A DNA stretch of 64,000 nt, taken from the NCBI RefSeq assembly GCF_000470655.1, contig NC_021921.1, positions 1,302,001 to 1,366,000 of the forward strand, given 5' to 3'. The stretch's first letter is position 1; the number at the start of each line of letters is the position of its first letter. The notes beneath the pieces are model-generated. The model did no database searches. It worked only from the letters and a program-made list of their open reading frames with translations, and had not been told where the DNA came from. Position numbers and translations under genes: made by a program. Of the stretch, positions 25,393-34,119 are shown in pieces. Source of the DNA: Halorhabdus tiamatea SARL4B (lineage in GTDB: Archaea; Halobacteriota; Halobacteria; Halobacteriales; Haloarculaceae).

Positions 25393-26748
25393 ATGTTATC
25401 ACGCCAGTACGTCCGCGAGCACCCCGAGGAGGTTCGAGAGACCCTCGCGGCTCGCGGCGTCGAAGACGTCGATCTCGACGCGATCCTGGAGATCGACGAG
25501 GAGTGGCGCGAGCTGAAAGCCCGCGGCGACGACCTGCGACACGACCGCAACGAGGTCTCCTCGAAGATCGGCGAGCTCAAACAAGCAGGTGACGAGGAAG
25601 CCGCCCAAGAGGCCATCGAGCGTTCTCAGGAACTCAAAGAGGAACTCCAGGACGTCGAGGAACGCGCCGACGAACTCGAAGCCGAACTCGAAGCGCGACT
25701 GCTGGAGATTCCGAACATTCCCCAAGAGGGCGTTCCCGAGGGCGAGGACGAGAGCGACAACGTCGAAACGCGACGGTGGGGCTTCGACGATATGCGGGAC
25801 CTCCCGGCGGACGTCACACCGCACTACGACCTCGGCGAGGAACTCGACATCCTGGACTTCGACCGCGGGGCGAAAGTCTCGGGTGGCGGCTTCTACTTCC
25901 TCAAAGGCGACGCCGCACGCCTCGAACACGCGCTCATCCAGTTCATGCGGGACATCCACCGCGAGCAGGGCTACTCGGAAGTGTTCCCGCCGATCCCGGT
26001 CTCGAGTGAATCGATGACCGGCACCGGGCAACTCCCCAAGTTCGCCGACGACGCCTACAAACTCGAAGACGAAGACCTCTGGCTGTGCCCGACGGCGGAG
26101 GTTCCGGTGACGAACATGTACCGCGACGAGATCCTGCTCGACGACGACCTCCCGCTGAAACACCAGGCCTACACGCCCAACTTCCGCCAGGAGGCCGGCG
26201 AGCACGGCACCGAGACCCGTGGGATCGTCCGCGTCCACCAGTTCAACAAGGTCGAGCTGGTCAACTTCGTCGAACCCGAAGGGAGCGACGACCGCCTCGA
26301 CGGACTCCTCGAGGAAGCAGAGGAAGTCCTCAAGCGCCTGGAACTCCCCTATCGCGTGCTCGAGCTCTGTACCGGGGATCTGACCTTCGCCTCGGCGAAG
26401 ACCTACGACATCGAGGTGTGGGCACCGGGCGATGACATGGAAGACGGACCGGCCGAAGGCGGACGGTGGCTCGAAGTCTCTTCAGCCTCGAACTTCGAGG
26501 ACTTCCAGGCCCGGCGGGCCGGCATCCGGTATCGGCCTGAGCGCCACGAATCCGCGGAGTACCTCCACACACTCAACGCCTCAGGCGTGGCGCTGCCGCG
26601 CGTGCTCGTGGCGATCTTGGAGTACTACCAGAACGACGACGGGACGGTGACGGTGCCGGAAGCACTCCGTCCCTATCTCGGTGGCCAGGAACACATCGAG
26701 GGCCATGATCCAGTCGGCGAGAGCGCGCTGGGTGCCGGCGAACGCTGA
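25393..26748 (+). CDS. serS: seryl-tRNA synthetase
   Basis: A 451-residue class II synthetase of the common (not methanogenic) type. Residues 30-100 form the antiparallel coiled-coil arm that holds tRNA-Ser (REHPEEVRETLAARGVED then RNEVSSKIGELKQAG). Motif 2 is NFRQEAGEHGTETRGIVRVHQF and motif 3 is NASGVALPRVLVAILEYY. ATG 25393 is chosen because the protein family begins MLxRxYVRExPEE; ATG 25384 is three codons upstream. It faces a conserved promoter block. Confidence 0.95.
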   Translation: MLSRQYVREHPEEVRETLAARGVEDVDLDAILEIDEEWRELKARGDDLRHDRNEVSSKIGELKQAGDEEAAQEAIERSQELKEELQDVEERADELEAELEARLLEIPNIPQEGVPEGEDESDNVETRRWGFDDMRDLPADVTPHYDLGEELDILDFDRGAKVSGGGFYFLKGDAARLEHALIQFMRDIHREQGYSEVFPPIPVSSESMTGTGQLPKFADDAYKLEDEDLWLCPTAEVPVTNMYRDEILLDDDLPLKHQAYTPNFRQEAGEHGTETRGIVRVHQFNKVELVNFVEPEGSDDRLDGLLEEAEEVLKRLELPYRVLELCTGDLTFASAKTYDIEVWAPGDDMEDGPAEGGRWLEVSSASNFEDFQARRAGIRYRPERHESAEYLHTLNASGVALPRVLVAILEYYQNDDGTVTVPEALRPYLGGQEHIEGHDPVGESALGAGER

Positions 26749-26772
26749 TCAGCACGCGACGCCGCGGACGGC

Positions 26773-27138
26773 TCACCACTCGACGCTGAGTCGCCCGTCG
26801 CCGTGGCGATCGGGCGCGATCTCCTCGTCGGTCCGGCGGTCGATGACGTGGATCACGCCGCGGCCCTTCTTCGCGGGACAGCTCTCGGCTGCCCGGACGT
26901 GATGGTCCAGGTCGTCCGCCCCGACGTAGTAGGTGCTGGGCCGCGCCAGACCGGTTTCGAGATCCAGTTCCCAATCCGGAGATTCGGCGGCGCACTTCCC
27001 GGCACCGAAACACCGGTTGGCCTCGAAGATGATCTTGTACGGCTTGGCCTCAATCGGCGGTCCGTCATCCCCGCCGACGTCGCTTGGCCGGATCACGTCG
27101 CCATCGTTGGACGGTTCCAGGCTCTCATCGCCGCCCAT
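26773..27138 (-). CDS. single-cluster ferredoxin of the siroheme operon
   Basis: A 121-residue protein. After about 45 disordered residues comes YKIIFEANRCFGAGKCAAESPDWELD and later AAESCPAKKGRGVIHVI. The spacing (Cx5C, then CP) is that of 3Fe-4S or 4Fe-4S ferredoxins that feed P450 and sulfite/nitrite reductases. It is the last gene of the nirA operon, one base after trpD2-like, so it is the probable electron donor to the reductase. Confidence 0.8.
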   Translation of the reverse strand: MGGDESLEPSNDGDVIRPSDVGGDDGPPIEAKPYKIIFEANRCFGAGKCAAESPDWELDLETGLARPSTYYVGADDLDHHVRAAESCPAKKGRGVIHVIDRRTDEEIAPDRHGDGRLSVEW

Positions 27139-27139
27139 C

Positions 27140-28195
27140 TCAGAACCCCCGTAGCTCGTCGAGCACTCCTGCAGCCGACCCGTCGTCGATGGCGTCGCGG
27201 GCAGCATCGAGCCCCGCATCGAGGGTGTCGACGTCGCCGCCGGCGTAGATCCGGACCGCGGCGTTGAGCGCGACGGCGTCGGCCCAATGGTCCGTCCGGT
27301 CGCCGGTGAGGACTTCGCGGGTGAGCCGAGCGCTGTCGACCGCCACGTCCTCGACGGCGAGATCGTCGGTCTCGAAGTCCATGCCGTAGGCGGCGGTTTC
27401 GATCTCGTCGCTTTCGAGGCCGTCCGCTTGCGTCCACTCGGCGAACTTCGTGTAGCCCGGCCGGATGTCGTCGTAGCCCTCGAGCCCCTGGAACATGATG
27501 ACGCGGTCGGGATCGTGGACTCGGCTGCGCTCGAACGTCTCGACGACCTTCTTGGCGAAGGAGAGGTGATAGAACGAACCGAGGTGGACGCTCGCACCGG
27601 CGGGGTTGGCGAGCGTCTCGACGGTGTTGAGGACGGTTCGGACGCCCATCTGCTCGCGGCGGTCGAAGAGATCGTCGACCGCAGGATTGAACGCCGGCTG
27701 ATAGTAGAATCCGAAGCCAGTCTCCTCGACCATCGCGGCGGATTTCGCGGGGCGGAGCACGGTCCGCACGCCGAGTTCGTCGAGGACGTGCTTGTAGGCG
27801 TCATTCTTCTGGGTCGGCACGCGATCGCCCGAGTGGACGACGACAGGTGTCCCCGCCGCGGCGGCGACAATCCCGGCCGCGACCCCGAGGATCGCCGTGC
27901 GCTGCTTGCCGTCGTAGTTCGCGCCGCAGTCGACGGGATCGACGTCGGGGACGCCCGTCTCGACGCGGTCGGCCATCACGTCCACGTAGGCGGCGAGTTC
28001 CTCGCTCGTGTTGTGCTTCCAGCGGTTGGCGAGCCAGAACGCGCCGAGCGTCGTGGGATCGGGTTCGTCGTCGAGGATGCGCTCCATCGCCTCGGCCGCC
28101 TGCTCGCGAGTCATGTCCTCGGCGGACTTCGTGCCGGAGCCGACCACCTCGGTCATGAGCCGCTGCAGGGGCCACTCGCCGTACCCGGTGCTCAC
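27140..28195 (-). CDS. anthranilate phosphoribosyltransferase-like protein (TrpD2/YbiB type)
   Basis: A 351-residue glycosyltransferase family 3 fold. The N-terminal helices (MTREQAAEAMERILDDEPDPTTLGAFWLANRWK) fit TrpD. The PRPP loop of true TrpD (GTGGD) is replaced by DCGANYDGKQRTA, and the KHGN motif by HSGDRVPTQKNDAYKHVLDELG. These changes are typical of TrpD2/YbiB, which bind nucleic acid or have an unknown role. It overlaps cobA by four bases inside the siroheme operon. It is therefore unlikely to serve tryptophan synthesis. Confidence 0.82.
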   Translation of the reverse strand: MSTGYGEWPLQRLMTEVVGSGTKSAEDMTREQAAEAMERILDDEPDPTTLGAFWLANRWKHNTSEELAAYVDVMADRVETGVPDVDPVDCGANYDGKQRTAILGVAAGIVAAAAGTPVVVHSGDRVPTQKNDAYKHVLDELGVRTVLRPAKSAAMVEETGFGFYYQPAFNPAVDDLFDRREQMGVRTVLNTVETLANPAGASVHLGSFYHLSFAKKVVETFERSRVHDPDRVIMFQGLEGYDDIRPGYTKFAEWTQADGLESDEIETAAYGMDFETDDLAVEDVAVDSARLTREVLTGDRTDHWADAVALNAAVRIYAGGDVDTLDAGLDAARDAIDDGSAAGVLDELRGF

Positions 28196-29028
28196 TGTCG
28201 GTTCACCTCCGCGAGCCCGTCGGTCGTCCCGGCCAGCGGGGCCTCGGCCACCGCGTCGGCCTCGCCGAGGCAGTGCGCGACCGTCTCGCGGACGTCGACG
28301 ACGTCGCCGACGATCGTCACGGCAGGCGGTTCGATCCCTACCTCGTCGGCCCGACCCACGATCGTCCCGATCGTCCCCGTGACGACGCGCTCGTCGGGAA
28401 GCGTTGCGCGCTCGACCATCGCCACGGGCGTCTCGGCGTCGACGGCACCCGCTCGGAGCGCAGCCACGTTGTCGGGGAGTCGACCCACACCCATCAGGAT
28501 CACCAGGGTGCCGCCGGCAGCGACGATCCGGGAGAGGGCGTCCCAGTCGAGCGAGGAGTCGGCCTTTGTCGGGTCTTCGTGGCCGGTGACGACGACGAAT
28601 GCCGAGGCGTGATCGCGGTGGGTCGCCGGGATGCCGGCGACGCCCGGCCCGGCGATAGCGCTCGTGACGCCGGGGACGACCTCGAAGGGGACGCCGTGGG
28701 CCGCGAGGTGTTCGGCCTCCTCGCCGCCGCGGGCGAACAGCGTCGGATCGCCACCCTTGAGTCGAACGACGTCCCGGCCGGCCGATGCCTCACACACGAG
28801 GCGTTCGTTGATCGCCGCCTGGGGCGTTCGCTGCCCATCGGCACGCTTGCCGACGTTCTCGACGCGGACGGAGTCGGGAATCGATTCGACGACGGCGTTG
28901 CCCACGAGGGAATCGTGGAGGACGACGTCGGCCTCGTCGAGTAGGCGGCGGGCTTTCACCGTTAGCAGTTCGGGATCGCCCGGGCCAGCGCCGACGAGAA
29001 AGACGGTTCCGTTGGTGTTCATGCTCAT
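28192..29028 (-). CDS. cobA: uroporphyrinogen-III C-methyltransferase
   Basis: A 278-residue tetrapyrrole methylase. VGAGPGDPELLTVKARRLL at the N-terminus, VLHDSLVG, RLKGGDPTLFARGGEE and VPGVTSAIAGPGVAGIPATH are the diagnostic motifs. It makes precorrin-2 from uroporphyrinogen III with two SAM, the first step to siroheme and cobalamin. Gene order and 1-4 base overlaps couple it to cbiX and the TrpD-like gene. Confidence 0.95.
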   Translation of the reverse strand: MSMNTNGTVFLVGAGPGDPELLTVKARRLLDEADVVLHDSLVGNAVVESIPDSVRVENVGKRADGQRTPQAAINERLVCEASAGRDVVRLKGGDPTLFARGGEEAEHLAAHGVPFEVVPGVTSAIAGPGVAGIPATHRDHASAFVVVTGHEDPTKADSSLDWDALSRIVAAGGTLVILMGVGRLPDNVAALRAGAVDAETPVAMVERATLPDERVVTGTIGTIVGRADEVGIEPPAVTIVGDVVDVRETVAHCLGEADAVAEAPLAGTTDGLAEVNRQ

Positions 29029-30542
29029 CAGTCTGAAATCTGGGTGACGCCGCGTGCCTGCCGGTATCGAGCCCGGTAGCGATTGGCCGACTGGGTCAGA
29101 TCGCCCGGCGGTACGTCGGCGTCGGGGTGGTCGGTTCGCGGTTCGTCAGTGGTGTCGGCCGCCAGGACCTCCCGGGCCGCGGCGATCAGGAACGAACACG
29201 GCTCCCGGCAAGGGAGTTCGCTCGTCGCGACATCGGTCGACTGGGTTGACGCCCCGTCACCGTCCCACTCGCGGCGCTTGGCGCAGTTGCCACACACGGC
29301 GGTCGTCAGATCGTCGAGCTCCCCGCTCGAAAGGGCCGAGACCCCGGCGTACATGCCGGTCTGGCGAGCGGCGACGTCCCGGAAGGAGATGGGTTCAGGA
29401 TCGTCGACCCACGTCTCGATGCTGGCCGGATACACCGCCGCGACGGCACGTAGGAGTTCCCGCGGGTTCAGATCCGGGAGCACCCACCCCGTCGGGAGCG
29501 AACGCTCGCCGGCGAACGGCCGGAATCGGTCGTCGTCGGTACGGACGAACCACCGGAACGTCTCGGGATCCTGCTCGGTGAGGGTCGCCCGGGACGCGTC
29601 ACGATCCGCCCGATGACGGAGTTCGTAGGTGTCCTCCGTGACAGTCACAAGGAGGTCGCCCCACGTCCGGGATCGGCGACCGTCTTCGGCGGGAGCAGCG
29701 GCGATCCACGAGAGAAATTTCTCGGCGGCGTCTGGCCGCACCGGGTGTTCCCGCTCGACAGTGCGCTCCAGGTCGGCCCCGGCGTCGCCGGCTCGTTCGA
29801 GAATGACGTCGGGCACGAGCCGGTCAGTCCCGACGGCGGAGGTATACCAGATCCGGCGACCGTCGACGCTTCCGGGAACTGGATACCCGGATCGGGGGTC
29901 GTCGGTGATCCCCAGCAACTCAGGGATCTCGTCGCGCGTGTGAAAGCCGTCGGCGACGAACAGCGGGACGACGGCGATATCGTCGGCCTCGAATGCATCG
30001 AGGATGTCTTCGACAGCCGGCGCTTCGTCCATGAACAACGCGTCGACCTCGGCGAAGTCGGTTTGGGCCCGGAGCGCCTCGACGTGGTCGTAGACGGCCT
30101 CGGCGCTTTTTGGGTTCCGATCGGTGCCGTGGCCGACGACCGCGAGCGCGGCCTGCTCCTCGGGGACGCCGTCGAGGTACCGGCGGGCGCGGGCCGCAAT
30201 GACGTCGGTCATCGCCGGGTGGGTGCCGACGGGATCGGTGTACACCATCTCGGGGGCAGTCGCTTCGCCGGCCAGGTCGTCCATTCCGAGGTCGAACTCC
30301 CGGGGGAGCACCTGGTCGACGAAGTAGCCCTGGCTGACGAACAGCGGGACGACGTAGGCCCGCTCGGCGTCGATCGTCCGCAGGACGTCCCGAAAGCTGG
30401 GGGACTCCTTCCAGAAGGCCGTCCGGACCTGGTCGAAACACCCGCGGTCGCGGATGGCCTCGGTGTGGGACAGCGTTGGAAGCGCGGAGTCGGAGTTGCG
30501 GTGGGAGCCGTGGGCCGCGACGACGAGTGCCTGCCCGGTCAT
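29028..30542 (-). CDS. sirohydrochlorin chelatase CbiX with DR2241-type C-terminal domain
   Basis: A 504-residue protein. Residues 1-260 hold two CbiX-like chelatase repeats: LVVAAHGSHRNSD at the start and LAVVGHGTDRNPKSAE near 135, with VPLFVSQGYFVDQ and VVPLFVADGFHT as the second motif of each. Residues about 270-504 form the DR2241 domain, with a cysteine set (CGNCAKR and ELPCREPCSF) that may bind an iron-sulfur cluster. It inserts Co2+ or Fe2+ into sirohydrochlorin. Here, with nirA, iron for siroheme is most likely. Confidence 0.87.
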   Translation of the reverse strand: MTGQALVVAAHGSHRNSDSALPTLSHTEAIRDRGCFDQVRTAFWKESPSFRDVLRTIDAERAYVVPLFVSQGYFVDQVLPREFDLGMDDLAGEATAPEMVYTDPVGTHPAMTDVIAARARRYLDGVPEEQAALAVVGHGTDRNPKSAEAVYDHVEALRAQTDFAEVDALFMDEAPAVEDILDAFEADDIAVVPLFVADGFHTRDEIPELLGITDDPRSGYPVPGSVDGRRIWYTSAVGTDRLVPDVILERAGDAGADLERTVEREHPVRPDAAEKFLSWIAAAPAEDGRRSRTWGDLLVTVTEDTYELRHRADRDASRATLTEQDPETFRWFVRTDDDRFRPFAGERSLPTGWVLPDLNPRELLRAVAAVYPASIETWVDDPEPISFRDVAARQTGMYAGVSALSSGELDDLTTAVCGNCAKRREWDGDGASTQSTDVATSELPCREPCSFLIAAAREVLAADTTDEPRTDHPDADVPPGDLTQSANRYRARYRQARGVTQISD

Positions 30543-30829
30543 GGCTCGTCCACCTGGCTTGCCTCGATGCGTTCGGCTGCTTGCTCTAGCTCGCTCGCGA
30601 GTTCCCGAGCCTCCGCGGCCGAGAGCGTCACGCGGTCGGCGTGGGCCGGCACCGAATCGAGGGCGACGTTGTCGAGTTCGAGTTCGAGCGTGACGTCCGC
30701 GGGATCCTCGCGGGCCGTCCGCACGTTCAGCGTGGCGAAGGCCGCCTCCGCGAAGCCGTGGCCCTCCACGCGCCCCTCGAGGAGGTCGAACGTCGTGAAG
30801 GCGTTGACCTTCAGCACGCGATCAGCCAT
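30539..30829 (-). CDS. DUF6360-like small protein of the siroheme operon
   Basis: A 96-residue acidic protein. The first half is beta-rich (VLKVNAFTTFDLLEGRVEGHGFAEAAFATLNV) and the second ends in an amphipathic helix (AEARELASELEQAAERIEAS). It sits between nirA and cbiX, overlapping cbiX by four bases. I recall it as a haloarchaeal conserved family of unknown function. A chaperone-like or assembly role is only a guess from position. Confidence 0.7.
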   Translation of the reverse strand: MADRVLKVNAFTTFDLLEGRVEGHGFAEAAFATLNVRTAREDPADVTLELELDNVALDSVPAHADRVTLSAAEARELASELEQAAERIEASQVDEP

Positions 30830-30830
30830 G

Positions 30831-32606
30831 TCAATCGTCCGTCGGGAGGGGTTCGCCGCTGGCGTTCGTCGGTGCGGGCGAGGCGCTCATGTCACTCTCG
30901 TCGGCGTAGGGATACCACGTCAGCTTCGTGTTGCCGAGATACGGGTCCTCGTAACTCGTCTCTTCGGGCTCGGCGAGGCCGGTAAGTTCGTCCTCCTCGC
31001 GGTCGGTGACGAACTCCCGGAAGGACTCCTGGCCCTCACGGTTGGCCTCGTAAACCTCGAGCAGGTTGGCGATATAGCCCGGGATCTCGTCAGCGGGGAC
31101 GCGCATCTCCACCCAGTCGGCGAACTGCGGGTTCTCGCCGAGGCCGCCGCCCAGTCCGACGTCGAAGGCCTCGACGGCCCCGCCGTCCTTGCGGGTCTTC
31201 ATCCCGCGGAGGCTGATATCGGCGATCTGAGGCTGGGCACACGAGGCCGTACACCCCGAGAGGTGGATGTGGAAGTCCGAAACACCCTCAGGAACTGGAA
31301 CGTTCTCTTTGAGCCACCGAGCGTACCGCACCATCCGGTTTTTCGTCTCGACGATCGACAGCGAGCAGTACTCGGTCCCCGTACACGCGATCGAGCCGCG
31401 CATGAACGGATGGGGATCGGGCGAGTAGTCCTCGAGGACCGACTCCGCGAGGAAGTCATCGAGGTCGTCATCGGCGATATCGCCGACGATGACGTTCTGG
31501 CGCTGGGTCAGGCCGATCATCTCGGAGTCGTACTCCTCGGCCAGGTCCGCGAGTTCGATGACGTCCGCGGCGGCCATCCGCCCGACGAGCACGGAGAGCC
31601 CGACGAAATGCTGGCCGTCGGCCTGGTCGTGGACGCCGACGTAGTCGCCCGGCGCGTCCGACCGCCCGGCGTTGTAGTCGTACTCCTCGCGGAGGCCCTG
31701 GCCCGCGGTCGGAAGGTCGTACTCGACGTACTCCTCCTGGAGGACCGAGCGGATCTTCTCGGTGCCCCACTCGTCGACGAGGAACTTCATCCGGGCGTTG
31801 AACCGGTCTTCGCGGTCGCCGTAGTCCCGGAAGAGCCCGGAGAGCCCGGCCGCGACCTCGGCAGCGTTCTCGGGCCGGCAGAAGACGTCGATGCTGCGGG
31901 CGAGGCGGGGCTCTTTTCGTGCCAGGCCGCCGCCGACGTTGACGTTGAAGCCAGCGACCTCCTCACTGTCGATTTCCTTGACCGCCGGCTCGAAGGCGAG
32001 GTCGTTGATGTCGCCCTGGCCGGCACCGCGACGGTCGCCGGTGACGGCGACCTTCCACTTCCGGGGGAGGTTCGTATAGAGATCGTTGCCCTTGAAGCGG
32101 TCGTGGAGGTCCTGGACGATGGGCCAGACGTCGATGAGTTCGTCGGCGTCCCGGCCGGCGACCGGCGAGCCGACGATGTTGCGCCAGGAATCGCCACACG
32201 CCTGGATCGTGGAGAGACCCACAGCTTCGAGTTCGTCGAAGATGTCGGGGACGTCCTCGATCTTGATCCAGTGAAGCTGGATCGACTGCCTGGTCGTGAA
32301 GTCAGCGTAGGCGTCGCCGAACTCGGGGTTCTCGACGGGGCCGGTGGCGTACTCGCGGGCCACCTCGCCGACGGTCCGGAGTTGTTCGGGCGTCAGCCGG
32401 CCCATCGGCGTCCCGATGCGCATCATGAAGTAGCTCTCCTGGCCCTTCCGCTGGTGGTACAGCCCCCACCATTTGAAGCGCTCGAACCACGCGTCGCGTT
32501 CGTCTTCCGGGATGGTATCGAACCCCTCGGCGGCGAACCGTTCGAGGTGCTCGCGTATCTCCAACCCGTAGGTTTCGTCCTTCCACCGTTCGACCTTCGA
32601 GGGCAT
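30831..32606 (-). CDS. nirA: ferredoxin-dependent nitrite/sulfite reductase
   Basis: A 591-residue siroheme protein with two ferredoxin-like half domains. The coupled siroheme-4Fe4S centre has ligands in CTGTEYC (Cx5C) and SGCTASC (Cx3C), around residues 404-455. The siroheme-binding GRLTPEQLRT and TRQSIQLHWI motifs are conserved. It reduces nitrite to ammonium or sulfite to sulfide with ferredoxin electrons. Haloarchaeal NirA and SirA are close, and the window has no nitrate reductase to decide between them. It is the first gene of its operon. Confidence 0.88.
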   Translation of the reverse strand: MPSKVERWKDETYGLEIREHLERFAAEGFDTIPEDERDAWFERFKWWGLYHQRKGQESYFMMRIGTPMGRLTPEQLRTVGEVAREYATGPVENPEFGDAYADFTTRQSIQLHWIKIEDVPDIFDELEAVGLSTIQACGDSWRNIVGSPVAGRDADELIDVWPIVQDLHDRFKGNDLYTNLPRKWKVAVTGDRRGAGQGDINDLAFEPAVKEIDSEEVAGFNVNVGGGLARKEPRLARSIDVFCRPENAAEVAAGLSGLFRDYGDREDRFNARMKFLVDEWGTEKIRSVLQEEYVEYDLPTAGQGLREEYDYNAGRSDAPGDYVGVHDQADGQHFVGLSVLVGRMAAADVIELADLAEEYDSEMIGLTQRQNVIVGDIADDDLDDFLAESVLEDYSPDPHPFMRGSIACTGTEYCSLSIVETKNRMVRYARWLKENVPVPEGVSDFHIHLSGCTASCAQPQIADISLRGMKTRKDGGAVEAFDVGLGGGLGENPQFADWVEMRVPADEIPGYIANLLEVYEANREGQESFREFVTDREEDELTGLAEPEETSYEDPYLGNTKLTWYPYADESDMSASPAPTNASGEPLPTDD

Positions 32607-32627
32607 GTCAACCACGAAGAGAGCCGG

Positions 32628-32636
32628 GCATATACC
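32628..32636 (-). promoter_or_regulatory. TATA box of the nirA operon (leaderless)
   Basis: The minus strand reads GGGTATATGC, centred 26-27 bases before the ATG at 32606. Transcription should therefore start at the start codon, giving a leaderless polycistronic mRNA for six genes. Confidence 0.65.
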
Positions 32637-32732
32637 CGCGACCACCTCGTCAACCTTCCCCGGCTCTCCGGGAGCCTGACAATACTTGCAGCTATGTGTG
32701 AGACGTCACGCCGACGTCGTGACCAACCACCC

Positions 32733-33041
32733 TCAAGCCGGGCAGTGGACGCTCTCGGGAACCACCGGTCTGAACTCGCCGGTCTCGGGGTCGACGCGCC
32801 CGAGCGTGAGCCAGTCGGTCACGCCGCTTTCCCCACACTGGATACATTGGCCGGCGATGCGCGCCTCGACGTTCCCGCCGTCGACGCCGACCTCGACGAA
32901 GCCCTCGGCGAGAAAATCGGTGAGGCGACAGGTGCAAAATTCCCCGCCAGCGAGCCGCCAGAGGTCGCTGACGTTGACCTCGCGCGTATCGTTGACGCTG
33001 ACCCAGGCCCCGTCGTCGAGCTGGTGGACGTCGGTGGTCAT
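32733..33041 (-). CDS. small haloarchaeal protein with four cysteines
   Basis: A 102-residue protein starting TTDVHQLDDGAWVSVNDTREVNV. It has FCTCRLTDFL (CxC) and then CIQCGESG (CxxC), which together could bind zinc or an iron-sulfur cluster. The end (VDPETGEFRPVVPESVHCPA) has one more Cys. The start is the ATG at 33041; upstream in-frame codons are Arg-rich and unconvincing. It is close to the siroheme genes but separated from nirA by 126 bases. Function unknown. Confidence 0.72.
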   Translation of the reverse strand: MTTDVHQLDDGAWVSVNDTREVNVSDLWRLAGGEFCTCRLTDFLAEGFVEVGVDGGNVEARIAGQCIQCGESGVTDWLTLGRVDPETGEFRPVVPESVHCPA

Positions 33042-33266
33042 GGCCGGAGTTGTCCCCTGCCAGCGGTAAGCCCGTCGGCACCTGCGGCGATTGCCGCTCG
33101 TCACAGACTCAGGTCGACGTCAGGGGGACAGATTCGCCGGACTGCACCGCCTTCTATCGTCGATCACTGTTCGAGTGGATCAGCAAATACTGCCGCATTA
33201 CTGGAGAACTGGTAGCGATTACGCCTGAACACGGCCTTATCAAGACGTGGGGACTACGGGCCGTCG

Positions 33267-33419
33267 ATGACCGAGACTGCCGAGACGGCGACCGGAGCGC
33301 CGGAACGTGACGACGAGCGAGCGAACCAAGACCACCTCGCAGACGTCGAGGTCGGGGCCGGCTGTACGGAGATCTGGGAACACCTGAGTGAGGGACGTGC
33401 CGGTGCCAGCGACGACTGA
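33267..33419 (+). CDS. 50-residue haloarchaeal protein (DUF7556-like)
   Basis: A short acidic protein with conserved-looking C-terminal half DVEVGAGCTEIWEHLSEGRAG. This CTEIWEHLSE segment recurs in a small haloarchaeal family as far as I recall. A TATA box (CCTTATCA, 33235-33242) sits 25-30 bases before the ATG, which supports a real leaderless gene. It lies 24 bases before the precorrin-2 dehydrogenase gene and is probably co-transcribed. Confidence 0.7.
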   Translation: MTETAETATGAPERDDERANQDHLADVEVGAGCTEIWEHLSEGRAGASDD

Positions 33420-33443
33420 CCGCTCTGCTTCGACCGACCACAC

Positions 33444-34094
33444 GTGATTCCACTGCTACACGACTTCAGCGACGCCCGCGTTCTCGTCTTCGGCGGCGGA
33501 CCTGTCGGCGCACGGAAGGCCCGCCGGTTCGACCGCGAAGCCGAGGTCGTCGTCGTGGCTCCCGAATTCGCGGACGCCGACTTCGGCGACGCGACGCTCG
33601 AGTGTGCCAGCCCCGACCCGGCGGCGGTGCCGGACTGGCTCGACCGGATCGAACCGGCGCTCGTCGTCGCCGCGACTGACGAGACGGCCGTGAACGCGGC
33701 CGTCGAGACCGCTGCCGAGGAGCGAGGAATGCTCGTCAACCGGGCGGATCACGCGGGCGACCGAGCGCCGGGGAACGTGATTCTCCCGGCAATCGCCCGC
33801 GACGATCCCGTCGTCGTCGGAATCTCGACACAGGGGCACGCTCCGGCAGTGAGTGGCGTCCTGCGCGAGGAGATCGAAACGGAGATCGGCGGGGCCGGCG
33901 CGCTTGCGACCTTCGTCGGCGACCGTCGCGAGCGCTTCGCCGAACGTGGCATCGACGGCCCTCACCGACGCGACGCCCTCAAAGCGATCGCGAGGTCTGA
34001 ACGTATCCGCGCGCTCGTCGCCGACGGAAAAACCGACATGGCACGCGAGGTCGCCGAGGAGTTGCTCACAGACATCCAGAACGAGACGGACTAG
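33444..34094 (+). CDS. precorrin-2 dehydrogenase (siroheme synthase N-domain)
   Basis: A 216-residue NAD-binding protein starting with GTG. It has VLVFGGGPVGARKARRF (GxGxxG), ALVVAATDETAVNAAV and LVNRADHAGDRAPGNVILPAIARDD, the hallmarks of Met8/SirC/CysG-N. It oxidises precorrin-2 to sirohydrochlorin with NAD, the step between CobA and CbiX. In many haloarchaea hemA follows; here it does not, and copA converges instead. Confidence 0.92.
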   Translation: MIPLLHDFSDARVLVFGGGPVGARKARRFDREAEVVVVAPEFADADFGDATLECASPDPAAVPDWLDRIEPALVVAATDETAVNAAVETAAEERGMLVNRADHAGDRAPGNVILPAIARDDPVVVGISTQGHAPAVSGVLREEIETEIGGAGALATFVGDRRERFAERGIDGPHRRDALKAIARSERIRALVADGKTDMAREVAEELLTDIQNETD

Positions 34095-34119
34095 CGGCGA
34101 AACGGAGCGAGGTGGCCCG

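Noticed and set aside
29613-33215. 1200-codon open frame on the plus strand
   Set aside because: It is antisense to cbiX, DUF6360-like and nirA, all clearly coding on the minus strand. The translated sequence has no recognisable motif and results from high G+C and codon bias.
33050-33250. possible gene between the four-cysteine protein and the 50-residue protein
   Set aside because: The 86-codon plus-strand frame there lacks a promoter and haloarchaeal composition; the leaderless 50-residue gene in a different frame explains the TATA box.
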